In this document: one piece after another, positions 1 through 6,881 of the stretch
Layout: every line of letters begins with the position of its first letter
How positions within the stretch are numbered: position 1 is the first letter of the stretch
From: Bacillota bacterium
GTDB taxonomy: Bacteria > Bacillota > Clostridia > Christensenellales > Aristaeellaceae
Direction of reading: 5' to 3'
Assembly: GCA_023395615.1 (NCBI GenBank)
Contig: JAEWYP010000088.1
Coordinates: 1 to 15,850 of the forward strand
Length of the DNA stretch: 15,850 bases
Position numbers and translations under genes: made by a program
Notes under the pieces: generated by a model
Database searches by the model: none
Told to the model about the DNA's origin: nothing
What the model saw: the letters and a program-made list of their open reading frames with translations, nothing else

Positions 1-33
1 TCCAAATTGATCACCTCTTGTTACAAACCGAAA

Positions 34-633
34 TTAACGGCCGCGGCCGTGGCCGCCCCGGAAGAAACCATCGCGCCACTCGTGCCGGGATTCGGCATTA
101 TCGCCAAAACCGCTGCGTTCTGTAAACTCACGTCCATACTGCATCACGAAGTCCTCCATCATGTGGCGGCGTTCCTCAAAATGGTCCTCCGGATACAGTT
201 CCTCGTATTGCTTGATCATACGACCCAGATAATCGCTTAGGGTACAAAGCTCCTCGTCATTCAGGCAATCAAACAGTCCATACAGTTCCGGTTCGCCGTC
301 ATCGTCCATTTCTTCGGCGGCTTTCCTGCCGGAGTCGGTCAGCATAATATTCATCACACGCTTGTCTTCCTGTGAAGGCTCACGGACAATGTAGCCACTA
401 CGTTCCAGCTTTGCTAACAATTCGGCCAGTGATTGCTTGCTCATGTTGAGTAAATAGGTTAACTCTTTCTGGCTGATTTCCGGTTTCATTTTTAAAATCG
501 CAAGGACTCTTCCCTGCCCGCGATAAGGGTTGCTGTTGCGTCCTCCACCCCAATAGCCTCTAAAAAGGGTGCGGTGCATCAGAGATTGCAGTTGTTGTAA
601 CTGCTCCAGTATCAGGCGTTTTACTTCATTCAT
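34..633 (-). CDS. MarR-family transcriptional regulator with Gly/Arg-rich tail
   Basis: A 199-residue winged helix-turn-helix repressor. Residues about 42-105 fit the MarR DNA-binding fold: a helix with KELTYLLNMSKQSLAELLAKLE, a wing containing SQEDKRVMNIMLTDSGRKAAE. The N- and C-terminal helices would form the dimer interface. The C-terminal third is very acidic (EEMDDDGEPEL) and the last residues are Gly/Arg/His-rich (FRGGHGRGR), an extra tail beyond the usual MarR length of about 140-150. The start at 633 is chosen because a GGAGGAG site lies a few bases upstream. The open frame runs 47 codons further, but that part overlaps the gene's own promoter. It diverges from the c-di-GMP gene at 896, so it may control itself and that gene. 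The ligand cannot be read from sequence. Family call is confident; target is inference. Confidence 0.85.
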   Translation of the reverse strand: MNEVKRLILEQLQQLQSLMHRTLFRGYWGGGRNSNPYRGQGRVLAILKMKPEISQKELTYLLNMSKQSLAELLAKLERSGYIVREPSQEDKRVMNIMLTDSGRKAAEEMDDDGEPELYGLFDCLNDEELCTLSDYLGRMIKQYEELYPEDHFEERRHMMEDFVMQYGREFTERSGFGDNAESRHEWRDGFFRGGHGRGR

Positions 634-689
634 AGGATACTCCTCCAGTTCGTTCGTGACGCTTTCATATAAGTCAGGCACTTGACTTG

Positions 690-706
690 ATGCGAGTATA
701 TCGCAT
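690..706. promoter_or_regulatory. candidate MarR operator, ATGCGA-N5-TCGCAT palindrome
   Basis: ATGCGA (690-695) and TCGCAT (701-706) form a perfect inverted repeat with a 5-bp centre. It covers the -10 hexamer of the marR promoter. Size and symmetry (about 17 bp) match typical MarR operators, so autorepression is likely. Binding itself is inferred. Confidence 0.6.
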
Positions 707-723
707 AAGATCGATATAGTCAA
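695..723 (-). promoter_or_regulatory. sigma-A type promoter of the marR gene
   Basis: On the minus strand TTGACT (723-718) and TATACT (700-695) are separated by exactly 17 bp, close to the vegetative consensus. Transcription would begin near 688, giving a leader of about 55 nt before the ATG at 633. Confidence 0.8.
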
Positions 724-808
724 GTGGTGGACTATTAGAAATGTATGAGAAACCATGATAGCAATTTTGCTCACAGGGAACAGAGCCTCAGAAGAATCTA
801 ATCAAATA

Positions 809-837
809 TTGGCAAAAGCTGTATTTCGTAGTATACT
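809..837 (+). promoter_or_regulatory. sigma-A type promoter of the c-di-GMP phosphodiesterase gene
   Basis: TTGGCA (809-814), 17-bp spacer, TATACT (832-837). Predicted transcription start is near 844. It lies inside the upstream part of the open frame that could otherwise be read from 755, which argues that translation begins at 896. Confidence 0.75.
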
Positions 838-895
838 GATTCTTAAGAAGAGAAAATACGGGGCATCAATATACAAAACTGCATGTGAGGTTGAT

Positions 896-2620
896 ATGAT
901 AAGCAGAAGCAAGGGAAAAAAACCGAATCTGCAGGGAAAAAAACTCACAGAATCACAGTCCAGGCTCCTTCTGAATAATATGATCAGTCCGTTTTCTTAT
1001 TATCGGATGATTTATGATGAGAACGATAAAGCGGTGGATTATGTATTTTTAGCGGTAAATAAAGCATTTGAGAAAGAAACCGGTTTAAAACGACGTCAAC
1101 TGATCGGAAAACGGGTGCTGGAAGTGTATCCGTCAACCGAACAATACTGGATAGAGGTATTTGGTGAGATAGGAAAAACGAGAATCCCGCAAAGGCTGAA
1201 TAATTACTCTTCCGCATTTAATAAATGGTACGAGATTAGCGCATACTCTCCTAAAAAGGGACACGTGGCGATTACAGTAAAGGACGTAAGCGATTCGGTT
1301 GCCCTGAAGAAAAACCGGGAAGAAGTCTACCGCCTGGCTTATACCGATGCAAACACCGGATTGCCCAACCAGAATATGCTGATGGAAACATTGAATGTTT
1401 TTATCGGGCGGGATGAGAAGCGGGAACAGGAATTAGCACTGGTTTATATTCTTCTGAACGGGTATGACGATATCTGTGCATCGTATGGATGCTTTGTTGG
1501 TAATTTAATTTTAGTGGAAACCGCGAAGAGAATCCTTTCCAGAGAATGCCCATCCTGCAAAGCCTATTACTATAACGGACCCGGTTTCATTCTCCTTGTA
1601 GATACAAAAAAAGCCTGCCGAACGGTTGAGGAAACGATAGAGAGTATTTTGAACGACCTGTCCAAGCCCATGGACATCCAGGGGAATTATCATCGTATCG
1701 GCACCAATTGCGGGATAGCATTCTATCCTAAAAACGGTGAGGATTTTAACACGCTTCTGATGCAGGCGATTACCGCATTGTTTTGGGCCAAACGAAGCGG
1801 AGAAGGAACCTACGCTTCTTTTAATCAGTCTATGAGTGAAGAACTTGTTAAAAAAACTCAAATCAGAAATTATCTGCGAAAAGCGTTGGAAAACCAGGAA
1901 TTTCACTTGGAGTATCAACCGCAAATTGATGGGAGTACAAAGGAAATCACAGGGTTTGAAGCGCTGATTCGATGGAACAGTCCGGAAATGGGCGTGATGC
2001 AGCCGAACTCATTTATCGCGATCGCAGAGAAAACAGGTTTGATCATTTCGATTGGTGATTGGGTACTGGCACAGGCATGTCAGGACATGAGAAAGATCAA
2101 TGAGCAGAATCATACGTCGTTTATGGTGGCTGTGAATGTATCGGTTGTTCAGATATTAAACGATACGTATGTTAGCCGTGTGCTAAATACACTTTCACAG
2201 GAAGGGTTTCCTTTGAATCAGCTGGAACTTGAAGTAACCGAAACGCTGTTTATGGATCACGATTCCCGTGCGATCACAAGAATGAATCAGCTGCATGATC
2301 ATGGGATCAGGATCGCTTTGGATGATTTTGGTACAGGCTATTCCTCTCTGAGCACGATTAATGATTTGAAACTGAATACGATTAAGATTGACAAATCTCT
2401 GATTCGGCGTTCGGATGTGCAGGAGTTAACCACAATGATGATTCATATGGGTCATATGATGCGGCTGGGGATTGTTGCCGAAGGTGTGGAAACCGAAGCG
2501 GAAATGAAGGAGCTTGAAGAGGCGGGATGTGATCGACTTCAGGGCTTCCTGTTCAGTAAACCCATTCCATTTGAGGAAGTTGGTCCGTTTATACAAAAAT
2601 ACAATGAAACGCGATTCTGA
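896..2620 (+). CDS. PAS - degenerate GGDEF - EAL protein, probable c-di-GMP phosphodiesterase
   Basis: A 574-residue signalling protein with no membrane segment, so probably cytosolic. Residues about 25-137 resemble a PAS sensor domain (NKAFEKETGLKRRQLIGKRVLEVYP). About 145-315 is a GGDEF domain. Its start (TDANTGLPNQNML) is conserved, but the active-site loop reads NGPGF (227-231) where GGDEF is expected, so cyclase activity should be lost. The EAL domain (about 325-574) keeps its known catalytic set: E355 (EALIRW), N414, E446, D476/D477 (DDFGTG), K497, E529 and Q549 (QGF). It should therefore hydrolyse c-di-GMP, with the GGDEF perhaps binding GTP as a regulator. Translation is placed at 896 because a good promoter lies at 809-837 and GTGAGG precedes this ATG. 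The open frame itself begins at 755. It diverges from the MarR gene. Confidence 0.9.
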   Translation: MISRSKGKKPNLQGKKLTESQSRLLLNNMISPFSYYRMIYDENDKAVDYVFLAVNKAFEKETGLKRRQLIGKRVLEVYPSTEQYWIEVFGEIGKTRIPQRLNNYSSAFNKWYEISAYSPKKGHVAITVKDVSDSVALKKNREEVYRLAYTDANTGLPNQNMLMETLNVFIGRDEKREQELALVYILLNGYDDICASYGCFVGNLILVETAKRILSRECPSCKAYYYNGPGFILLVDTKKACRTVEETIESILNDLSKPMDIQGNYHRIGTNCGIAFYPKNGEDFNTLLMQAITALFWAKRSGEGTYASFNQSMSEELVKKTQIRNYLRKALENQEFHLEYQPQIDGSTKEITGFEALIRWNSPEMGVMQPNSFIAIAEKTGLIISIGDWVLAQACQDMRKINEQNHTSFMVAVNVSVVQILNDTYVSRVLNTLSQEGFPLNQLELEVTETLFMDHDSRAITRMNQLHDHGIRIALDDFGTGYSSLSTINDLKLNTIKIDKSLIRRSDVQELTTMMIHMGHMMRLGIVAEGVETEAEMKELEEAGCDRLQGFLFSKPIPFEEVGPFIQKYNETRF

Positions 2621-2626
2621 ACCCGG

Positions 2627-2655
2627 AAAAGCGCCCGCAATCAACGGACGCTTTT
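2627..2655. terminator. hairpin terminator after the EAL gene
   Basis: AAAAGCG (2627-2633) pairs with CGCTTTT (2649-2655); a one-base mismatch is followed by CC/GG. A-tract and T-tract flank the stem, so it can work in both directions between the convergent EAL and DsrE-like genes. Confidence 0.65.
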
Positions 2656-2702
2656 CAGTAATGTGATAACAGGCTGATTTATCTGCGATGTCCGGTGGAG
2701 GA

Positions 2703-3038
2703 TCAGGGTTTAATATAAGCGTATCCCTCGGTTTGCCTGCGAGCCAGTTCAAGAACGCCGACAGGCACGACGGTAACGAATGCCGGTAACTGTTCCCTGG
2801 TAATTTGATAAGTTGCCAGTGCGTGCATACAGGCGGCGAAGGTTACGCCACTTTGGGCCAGCTTCGTGATGTCCTGCAGGGTGTCCAATTGATCCGGCAG
2901 GGTGAATAGGCGAACCGCTTCCGCATTGGCCAGGACTTCGATTTTTAGACTCTCTTCGGAGGAAAGCAGGTTTTGTACATTGCGAAGGGTCAATCCCCAA
3001 CGGTTTACTTCATCAACATGAAAAATGATATTAAGCAT
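2703..3038 (-). CDS. DsrE-family protein
   Basis: A 111-residue small cytosolic protein of the DsrE/DsrF-like (COG1416-type) family. Seen in sequence: the N-terminal strand LNIIFHVDE, the motif with the conserved cysteine FAACMHAL (C70), and the near-invariant C-terminal signature VPVGVLELARRQTEGYAYIKP. Characterised DsrE-fold proteins use such a cysteine for sulfur or persulfide transfer; here the function is inferred. The start at 3038 is chosen because AGGAGG lies 9 nt upstream, within the end of the LysR gene. A TTG at 3047 is too close to that site. It overlaps the LysR gene by 8 nt, so the two are translationally coupled. The divergent YeiH transporter supports a role in sulfur compound handling. 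Confidence 0.85.
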   Translation of the reverse strand: MLNIIFHVDEVNRWGLTLRNVQNLLSSEESLKIEVLANAEAVRLFTLPDQLDTLQDITKLAQSGVTFAACMHALATYQITREQLPAFVTVVPVGVLELARRQTEGYAYIKP

Positions 3039-3933
3039 TTGATCCAACCTCCTCTCTTATCACGGGTTTAAGGCAAGCATCGATGAACTGTTGCATGGCA
3101 GGGGTCAGATACTTGTTACGATGATATACAACCTGAAAGGTTCGTTCGAAACGGATTTTTTGCAAAGACGGGGCGCAAAGCGTGCCTTCTGCGATGGCGT
3201 CTGCGACAGAAAGACGTGAAAGCACCGCCACACCGAGGCCGCGAGATACGGCCTTGCGGATGGTATCGGCGTTGCTGCATACCCAGGAGGCATGCCATAG
3301 CAGTTGATGGGAGGCCATCACACTTTCAAAAGTCTTCCGTGTGCCGCTGCCTTCTTCACGGATGATGAACGCTTCTTTCTCCAACTCTGCCGGGTCTACG
3401 CTTTCGCAGGCTGCAAAACGATGTGCGGGGGAGCAGACGAGTATCAACTCATCCTTTTGCATCGGCAACGACAAGAGCTCCGGCGAGAATATCTCACCCT
3501 CTACAATCCCTAAATCCAACCGGTCGGCCAGAAGGTATTCTTCAATGAGCCGTGTGTTGCTTTCCACTACCTCCACCTGGACGGCTGGATAAACCCGCTC
3601 GTACGCTGAAACCAGCTCGGGCAGCAGGTGAGCGCCTACCGTCACGCTGGCGCCGATCCGCAGGGTTCCCGCGGTCTGAAGGCTCTGCATGTTCCTCTCA
3701 ATTTCACTGTTCATTCGTATGATATGCCGAGCATAACTTAGCAGTTTTTCACCTGCCTCGGTCAGGTAAAGCTTTCGGGATAAACGGTCGAAGAGACGCG
3801 CGTTATAATGCTTCTCCATTTCCGCGATCGCTTGGCTTACCGCGGGTTGAGACATGTAAAGCGCTTCCGCGGCGGCGGTCATATTCATTAAATCACAAAC
3901 CGTAACGAATATCTGGAAATGTCGAAGGGTCAT
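3031..3933 (-). CDS. LysR-family transcriptional regulator, CysB/YeiE-like context
   Basis: A 300-residue LysR-type regulator. The N-terminal helix-turn-helix is clear: MTLRHFQIFVTVCDLMNMTAAAEAL followed by MSQPAVSQAIAEMEKHYNARLFDR and LYLTEAGEKL. Residues about 90-295 form the two-lobed effector domain (TLRIGASVTVGAHLLPELV; IIREEGSGTRKTFE, a loop often seen in ligand binding). ATG at 3933 is preceded by GGAGG; an upstream ATG at 3945 overlaps that site and is less likely. It diverges from the YeiH transporter, the arrangement of yeiE-yeiH in enterobacteria, where YeiE has been linked to sulfite sensing. It is the first gene of a two-gene unit with the DsrE-like gene. A sulfur-related effector is inference. 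Confidence 0.88.
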   Translation of the reverse strand: MTLRHFQIFVTVCDLMNMTAAAEALYMSQPAVSQAIAEMEKHYNARLFDRLSRKLYLTEAGEKLLSYARHIIRMNSEIERNMQSLQTAGTLRIGASVTVGAHLLPELVSAYERVYPAVQVEVVESNTRLIEEYLLADRLDLGIVEGEIFSPELLSLPMQKDELILVCSPAHRFAACESVDPAELEKEAFIIREEGSGTRKTFESVMASHQLLWHASWVCSNADTIRKAVSRGLGVAVLSRLSVADAIAEGTLCAPSLQKIRFERTFQVVYHRNKYLTPAMQQFIDACLKPVIREEVGSNA

Positions 3934-3970
3934 AACTGCCTCCATAAAAATAAGAAAAATGAATGATAAC

Positions 3971-3996
3971 GATAAGATAATAATATTATACTTATC
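3971..3996. promoter_or_regulatory. candidate LysR operator in the LysR/YeiH divergent region
   Basis: GATAAG (3971-3976) and CTTATC (3991-3996) form an inverted repeat around the palindrome ATAATATTAT (3980-3989). On the minus strand TATAAT (3990-3985) is a candidate -10 for the LysR gene. On the plus strand TATAAT (4010-4015) is a candidate -10 for yeiH. No good -35 is visible for either, which fits activator-dependent transcription. Confidence 0.45.
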
Positions 3997-4027
3997 AATC
4001 GTCAAGCCATATAATGCTCATCGGGAG

Positions 4028-5035
4028 ATGAAGCACTTGAAGAGTTGGACACAAAAGGCACCCGGTATTCTGCTGGCGGGGCTGATCGCAATACCCGCAT
4101 GGTTCCTTGGAAAGGCGTTACCTATTATTGGAAGCCCGGTACTCGGCATTTTATTCGGCATGATCCTTGCTTTCTGGAAAAGGCCGGGAGTATTGAACGC
4201 CGGGATACGTTACACTTCGCGAACACTTTTACAGTATTCCATTATCTTGTTGGGTTTCAGTATGAACCTGGCCAGCGTTGTGGATGCCGGATCCAAGACA
4301 TTGATTCTGATGGCGTTTACCTTATCAGTCACTTTTGTCACAGCGTTGGTGGTTGGCAAAGCACTGGGGATTGATCGAAACACGAAAATCCTGATCGGGG
4401 TTGGCACCGCGATCTGCGGGGGTTCAGCAATCGCTGCGACTGCCCCGGTCATTGGAGCGGACGACGATGAAGTTGCCCGGTCGATTTCCACTATCTTTCT
4501 GTTTAACGTGATTGCCGCCTTTCTTTTTCCGACGCTGGGACATCTGTTTGGAATGAGCGATCAGCATTTCGGTATCTGGGCAGGGACAGCCATTAATGAC
4601 ACCTCGTCCGTCGTAGCGGCAGGATACACGTTCAGTGCAGCGGCCGGAGACCTGGCAGTGATTGTGAAACTGACCCGTACCCTGATGATCATTCCGGTTA
4701 CGCTGACCCTCGCGTGGGTTCAACAGCGCCACAACAGGGGAATGGAAAGCCGAAAGGGAAGCTACTCCTTCCGCAAAATTTTCCCGTGGTTTGTGATCGG
4801 CTTTCTGTTCGCCTCCGTGATCAATACCTTTGTTCCCATGCCGGCTGTGCTGCCCCGGGAACTTGCGGATGTGGGCAAATTCATGATTGTAATGGCTATG
4901 GCTGCGATCGGAATGAATACAAACATCGTTACGCTGGTTAAAAACGGAGGGAAACCGATTTTGATGGGGCTGATCTGTTGGTTTGCACTGGCGATTACAT
5001 CGCTGATCGTGCAGTACACAATCCTGGCGCTGTAA
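4028..5035 (+). CDS. YeiH/PSE family putative sulfate exporter
   Basis: A hydrophobic protein of about 335 residues with roughly 9-10 membrane segments, of the UPF0324/PF03601 family called putative sulfate exporter. Seen in sequence: APGILLAGLIAIPAWFLG, the family signature GVGTAICGGSAIAATAPVI followed by DDDEVARSISTIFLFN, AGTAINDTSSVVAAG, and a C-terminal LADVGKFMIVMAMAAIGMNTN. Substrate is not proven for the family; sulfate or sulfite is the usual suggestion. Start is uncertain. ATG at 4028 has GGGAG directly in front with no spacer. TTG at 4037 would have a 9-nt spacer. The longer frame from 3959 has no ribosome site and covers the operator. It diverges from the LysR gene, which probably controls it. 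Confidence 0.87.
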   Translation: MKHLKSWTQKAPGILLAGLIAIPAWFLGKALPIIGSPVLGILFGMILAFWKRPGVLNAGIRYTSRTLLQYSIILLGFSMNLASVVDAGSKTLILMAFTLSVTFVTALVVGKALGIDRNTKILIGVGTAICGGSAIAATAPVIGADDDEVARSISTIFLFNVIAAFLFPTLGHLFGMSDQHFGIWAGTAINDTSSVVAAGYTFSAAAGDLAVIVKLTRTLMIIPVTLTLAWVQQRHNRGMESRKGSYSFRKIFPWFVIGFLFASVINTFVPMPAVLPRELADVGKFMIVMAMAAIGMNTNIVTLVKNGGKPILMGLICWFALAITSLIVQYTILAL

Positions 5036-5045
5036 TGAAATCCGA

Positions 5046-5073
5046 TTGCGTGTGCGAAAATCTGTGCTAGAAT
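5046..5073 (+). promoter_or_regulatory. promoter of the alpha/beta hydrolase gene
   Basis: TTGCGT (5046-5051), 16-bp spacer, TAGAAT (5068-5073), with TGC just before the -10 (extended -10). It lies right after the yeiH stop codon, so the hydrolase gene is probably transcribed on its own. Confidence 0.6.
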
Positions 5074-5101
5074 AGTAACAAACCTCTTTGGGGGCGATAG
5101 T

Positions 5102-5851
5102 ATGCTTTTTCGGACGCATGGGAACCCCGGAAAACCAACGATCATCCTTCTGCATGGCGGGGGCCTGTCAGACTGGTCTTTAGAAAAGGTTGCCGCGCTG
5201 CTGACACCGGATTATTACGTGGTTACGCCTGTGATTGACGGGTATGGCGACGATGCGGAGAATCCTTTTATCAGTATCGAACACTCCGCGCGCAACCTGC
5301 TTTCCTATATCCGTGATCATTGCGGGGGTCGGGTGTATGCGCTGGGAGGACTCTCCATCGGTGCACAGATTGCGTTGGAAGCTATGTGTGAACAGAACGA
5401 CGTGGCTGAATATGCCGTGTTGGAAAGCGCGCTGGTGTGGCCGATCCCGGGCACGACGCAGTTGATGGCTCCTTTCAGCGGTTTCTGTTACGGGCTGATC
5501 CGGCAAAAATGGTTTGCGCGTCTTCAGGCACGGGAACTGTACGTGCCGGAGGAATGGTTCACGAAGTATTATACGGATAGTATCCGAATGAGCAAGGCCT
5601 CGCTTATCAACACCATTCGCAGCAACGGAACCTATCGCCTCCCGCCGGAAACATCCAATATTAAAGCAAACACGCTTGTGATTATCGGAGAAAAAGAAAT
5701 TTCAGCGATGAAACGTTCGGCTGATGATCTATGTGCTCACCTGCCGAAACATCACCTCGAAGTCGCTGCCGGATTGAAACACGGGCAACTGAGCCTTACG
5801 CAACCGGAGCGATACGTGGCGCTGCTGAGAACCCATTTCAATACGAAATAG
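5102..5851 (+). CDS. alpha/beta hydrolase
   Basis: A 249-residue single-domain serine hydrolase without signal peptide. The oxyanion loop ILLHGGG is at about 15-21, the nucleophile elbow GLSIG puts the serine at S85, and the catalytic histidine is likely H227 (LKHGQLS). The acidic residue is probably E199 in IIGEKEI, where Asp is more common. The central cap region (about 115-175) is rich in Trp, Tyr and Phe, suggesting a hydrophobic substrate. Substrate cannot be told from sequence. A G-rich site (5089-5095) precedes the ATG. It sits between yeiH and a strong bidirectional terminator, with its own promoter. Confidence 0.85.
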   Translation: MLFRTHGNPGKPTIILLHGGGLSDWSLEKVAALLTPDYYVVTPVIDGYGDDAENPFISIEHSARNLLSYIRDHCGGRVYALGGLSIGAQIALEAMCEQNDVAEYAVLESALVWPIPGTTQLMAPFSGFCYGLIRQKWFARLQARELYVPEEWFTKYYTDSIRMSKASLINTIRSNGTYRLPPETSNIKANTLVIIGEKEISAMKRSADDLCAHLPKHHLEVAAGLKHGQLSLTQPERYVALLRTHFNTK

Positions 5852-5856
5852 AAAAT

Positions 5857-5893
5857 CGCCCCGCATACGGTATCCCGTACGCGGGGCGGTTTC
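5857..5893. terminator. bidirectional terminator between the hydrolase and aldolase genes
   Basis: CGCCCCGC (5857-5864) pairs with GCGGGGCG (5881-5888); after one mismatch TACGG pairs with CCGTA around a 4-nt loop. A short A-run before and T-run after allow use by both convergent genes. Confidence 0.85.
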
Positions 5894-5903
5894 TGCGAAA
5901 GGA

Positions 5904-6791
5904 TCAGGTCACGGAAGCCGTATAAATCTCTCGGATGGTCTCGGCAAGCGTCGCGTTGAACTCGGCATCGCTTTGCTGTGCGCTTAAGCCTTCCAGCAAG
6001 GCACGGGAGAAACTGGCAATTAAACCGTGATTGCGTGCCAAACGCAGGTTTGCTTCACTCCGGCTGTATCCGCCGGAAAGGGCGACAACACGTACAACGT
6101 GAGGATCGGCCATTAAATCGCGGTAGAAATTATCCTGCGCGGGAATTGACAGCTTAAGCATACAGAGACGATCTGGTGCAAGACGAGCCAGTTGCGTATA
6201 AAGTTCATCCCTGAGAATCGCTTCCGATTGCGCCTGATCGGCGCTTGTAATGTCCACTTCGGGTTCGATAATCGGCACCATACCGATTTGGGCAATTCGG
6301 GCGGCAAACTCAAACTGCTGGGCCACGACGCGGTGAATCCCGGCTTTGTTGGCCTGACGGATTACGGAACGCATCTTCGTACCGAAAATCCGATGAGAAA
6401 CGGCATTCTTAAGCAGCGCATCCAAACCATCCATGGGCTTCATCAATTGCACTCCGTCCGTTATGGGAGCAAGCCCCTGGTCGATCTTCAGAAAAGGCAC
6501 GATCCCCTTGCGTTCCCACAGGTAATCCGCGGTGGGCAAACCGTCAATGGTTCTGGTCATCGTCTGCTCGAACAGAATTGCGCCCAGAATATGTTCGGCG
6601 GTAAAAGCCGGGCTTGTGATTACTCGTGTGCGCATCTGGTGCACAAGGTCGAACATTTCCTTTTCGCTGGAATAAGCGCTGTCCGGTATTCCATAGTAGG
6701 AAAGGGCTTTTGGTGTGCTGCCGCCGCTTTGGTCCATCGCTGCAATGAAACCTTTCCCATCCCGCATTCTTTGCAACTGTTTCTGGTTCAT
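5904..6791 (-). CDS. fda: fructose-bisphosphate aldolase, class I
   Basis: A 295-residue protein of the bacterial class I aldolase family (COG3588), the same length as Staphylococcus aureus FdaA-type enzymes. It cleaves fructose 1,6-bisphosphate to dihydroxyacetone phosphate and glyceraldehyde 3-phosphate through a Schiff base, without metal. Recognisable blocks: GKGFIAAMDQSGGSTPKAL (13-31), FEQTM, VPFLKIDQGL, GVQLMKP, FGTKMRS, VPIIEPEVD with E176, MLKLSIP with the expected Schiff-base lysine K213, and ALSGGYSRSEAN for phosphate binding. ATG at 6791 is chosen because GAGGAAG lies about 7 nt upstream and family members start here. The frame extends 12 codons further without support. It is downstream of mntH in the same direction, with its own extended -10. 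Confidence 0.95.
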   Translation of the reverse strand: MNQKQLQRMRDGKGFIAAMDQSGGSTPKALSYYGIPDSAYSSEKEMFDLVHQMRTRVITSPAFTAEHILGAILFEQTMTRTIDGLPTADYLWERKGIVPFLKIDQGLAPITDGVQLMKPMDGLDALLKNAVSHRIFGTKMRSVIRQANKAGIHRVVAQQFEFAARIAQIGMVPIIEPEVDITSADQAQSEAILRDELYTQLARLAPDRLCMLKLSIPAQDNFYRDLMADPHVVRVVALSGGYSRSEANLRLARNHGLIASFSRALLEGLSAQQSDAEFNATLAETIREIYTASVT

Positions 6792-6872
6792 GGGTACTTC
6801 CTCTCTGCCTATACGGGCATCGTCCACAGAAAACGCCAGCCGTCAAATATGCAGCCTTTACAGGCTACTTCC

Positions 6873-6881
6873 ATTATATCA
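6873..6881 (-). promoter_or_regulatory. extended -10 promoter of the aldolase gene
   Basis: Minus-strand TGA-TATAAT occupies 6881-6873. The TGA is also the mntH stop codon. No good -35 is at the proper distance; TTGCGC lies 20 bp upstream. The aldolase may thus be expressed independently of mntH. Confidence 0.45.

Larger units (their letters stand above)
679..726. repeat. 9-bp inverted repeat CACTTGACT/AGTCAAGTG flanking the marR promoter
   Basis: CACTTGACT at 679-687 and its exact complement AGTCAAGTG at 718-726 are 30 bp apart. The right arm contains the marR -35 TTGACT. The left arm, read on the plus strand, gives TTGACT followed after 18 bp by TAAGAT (706-711), a possible weak divergent promoter. 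The arms may also serve as a second operator pair. Confidence 0.5.

Noticed and set aside
634..774. N-terminal extension of the MarR regulator
   Set aside because: It covers the gene's own consensus promoter and palindrome; GGAGGAG is correctly placed for the ATG at 633.
755..895. N-terminal extension of the PAS-GGDEF-EAL protein
   Set aside because: A TTGGCA-N17-TATACT promoter lies within it, no ribosome site precedes 755, and the residues do not look like a conserved domain.
4424..5155. 243-codon minus-strand frame over yeiH
   Set aside because: It is a mirror of the coding strand of a clear membrane transporter, with His/Arg/Gln-rich nonsense composition and no ribosome site.
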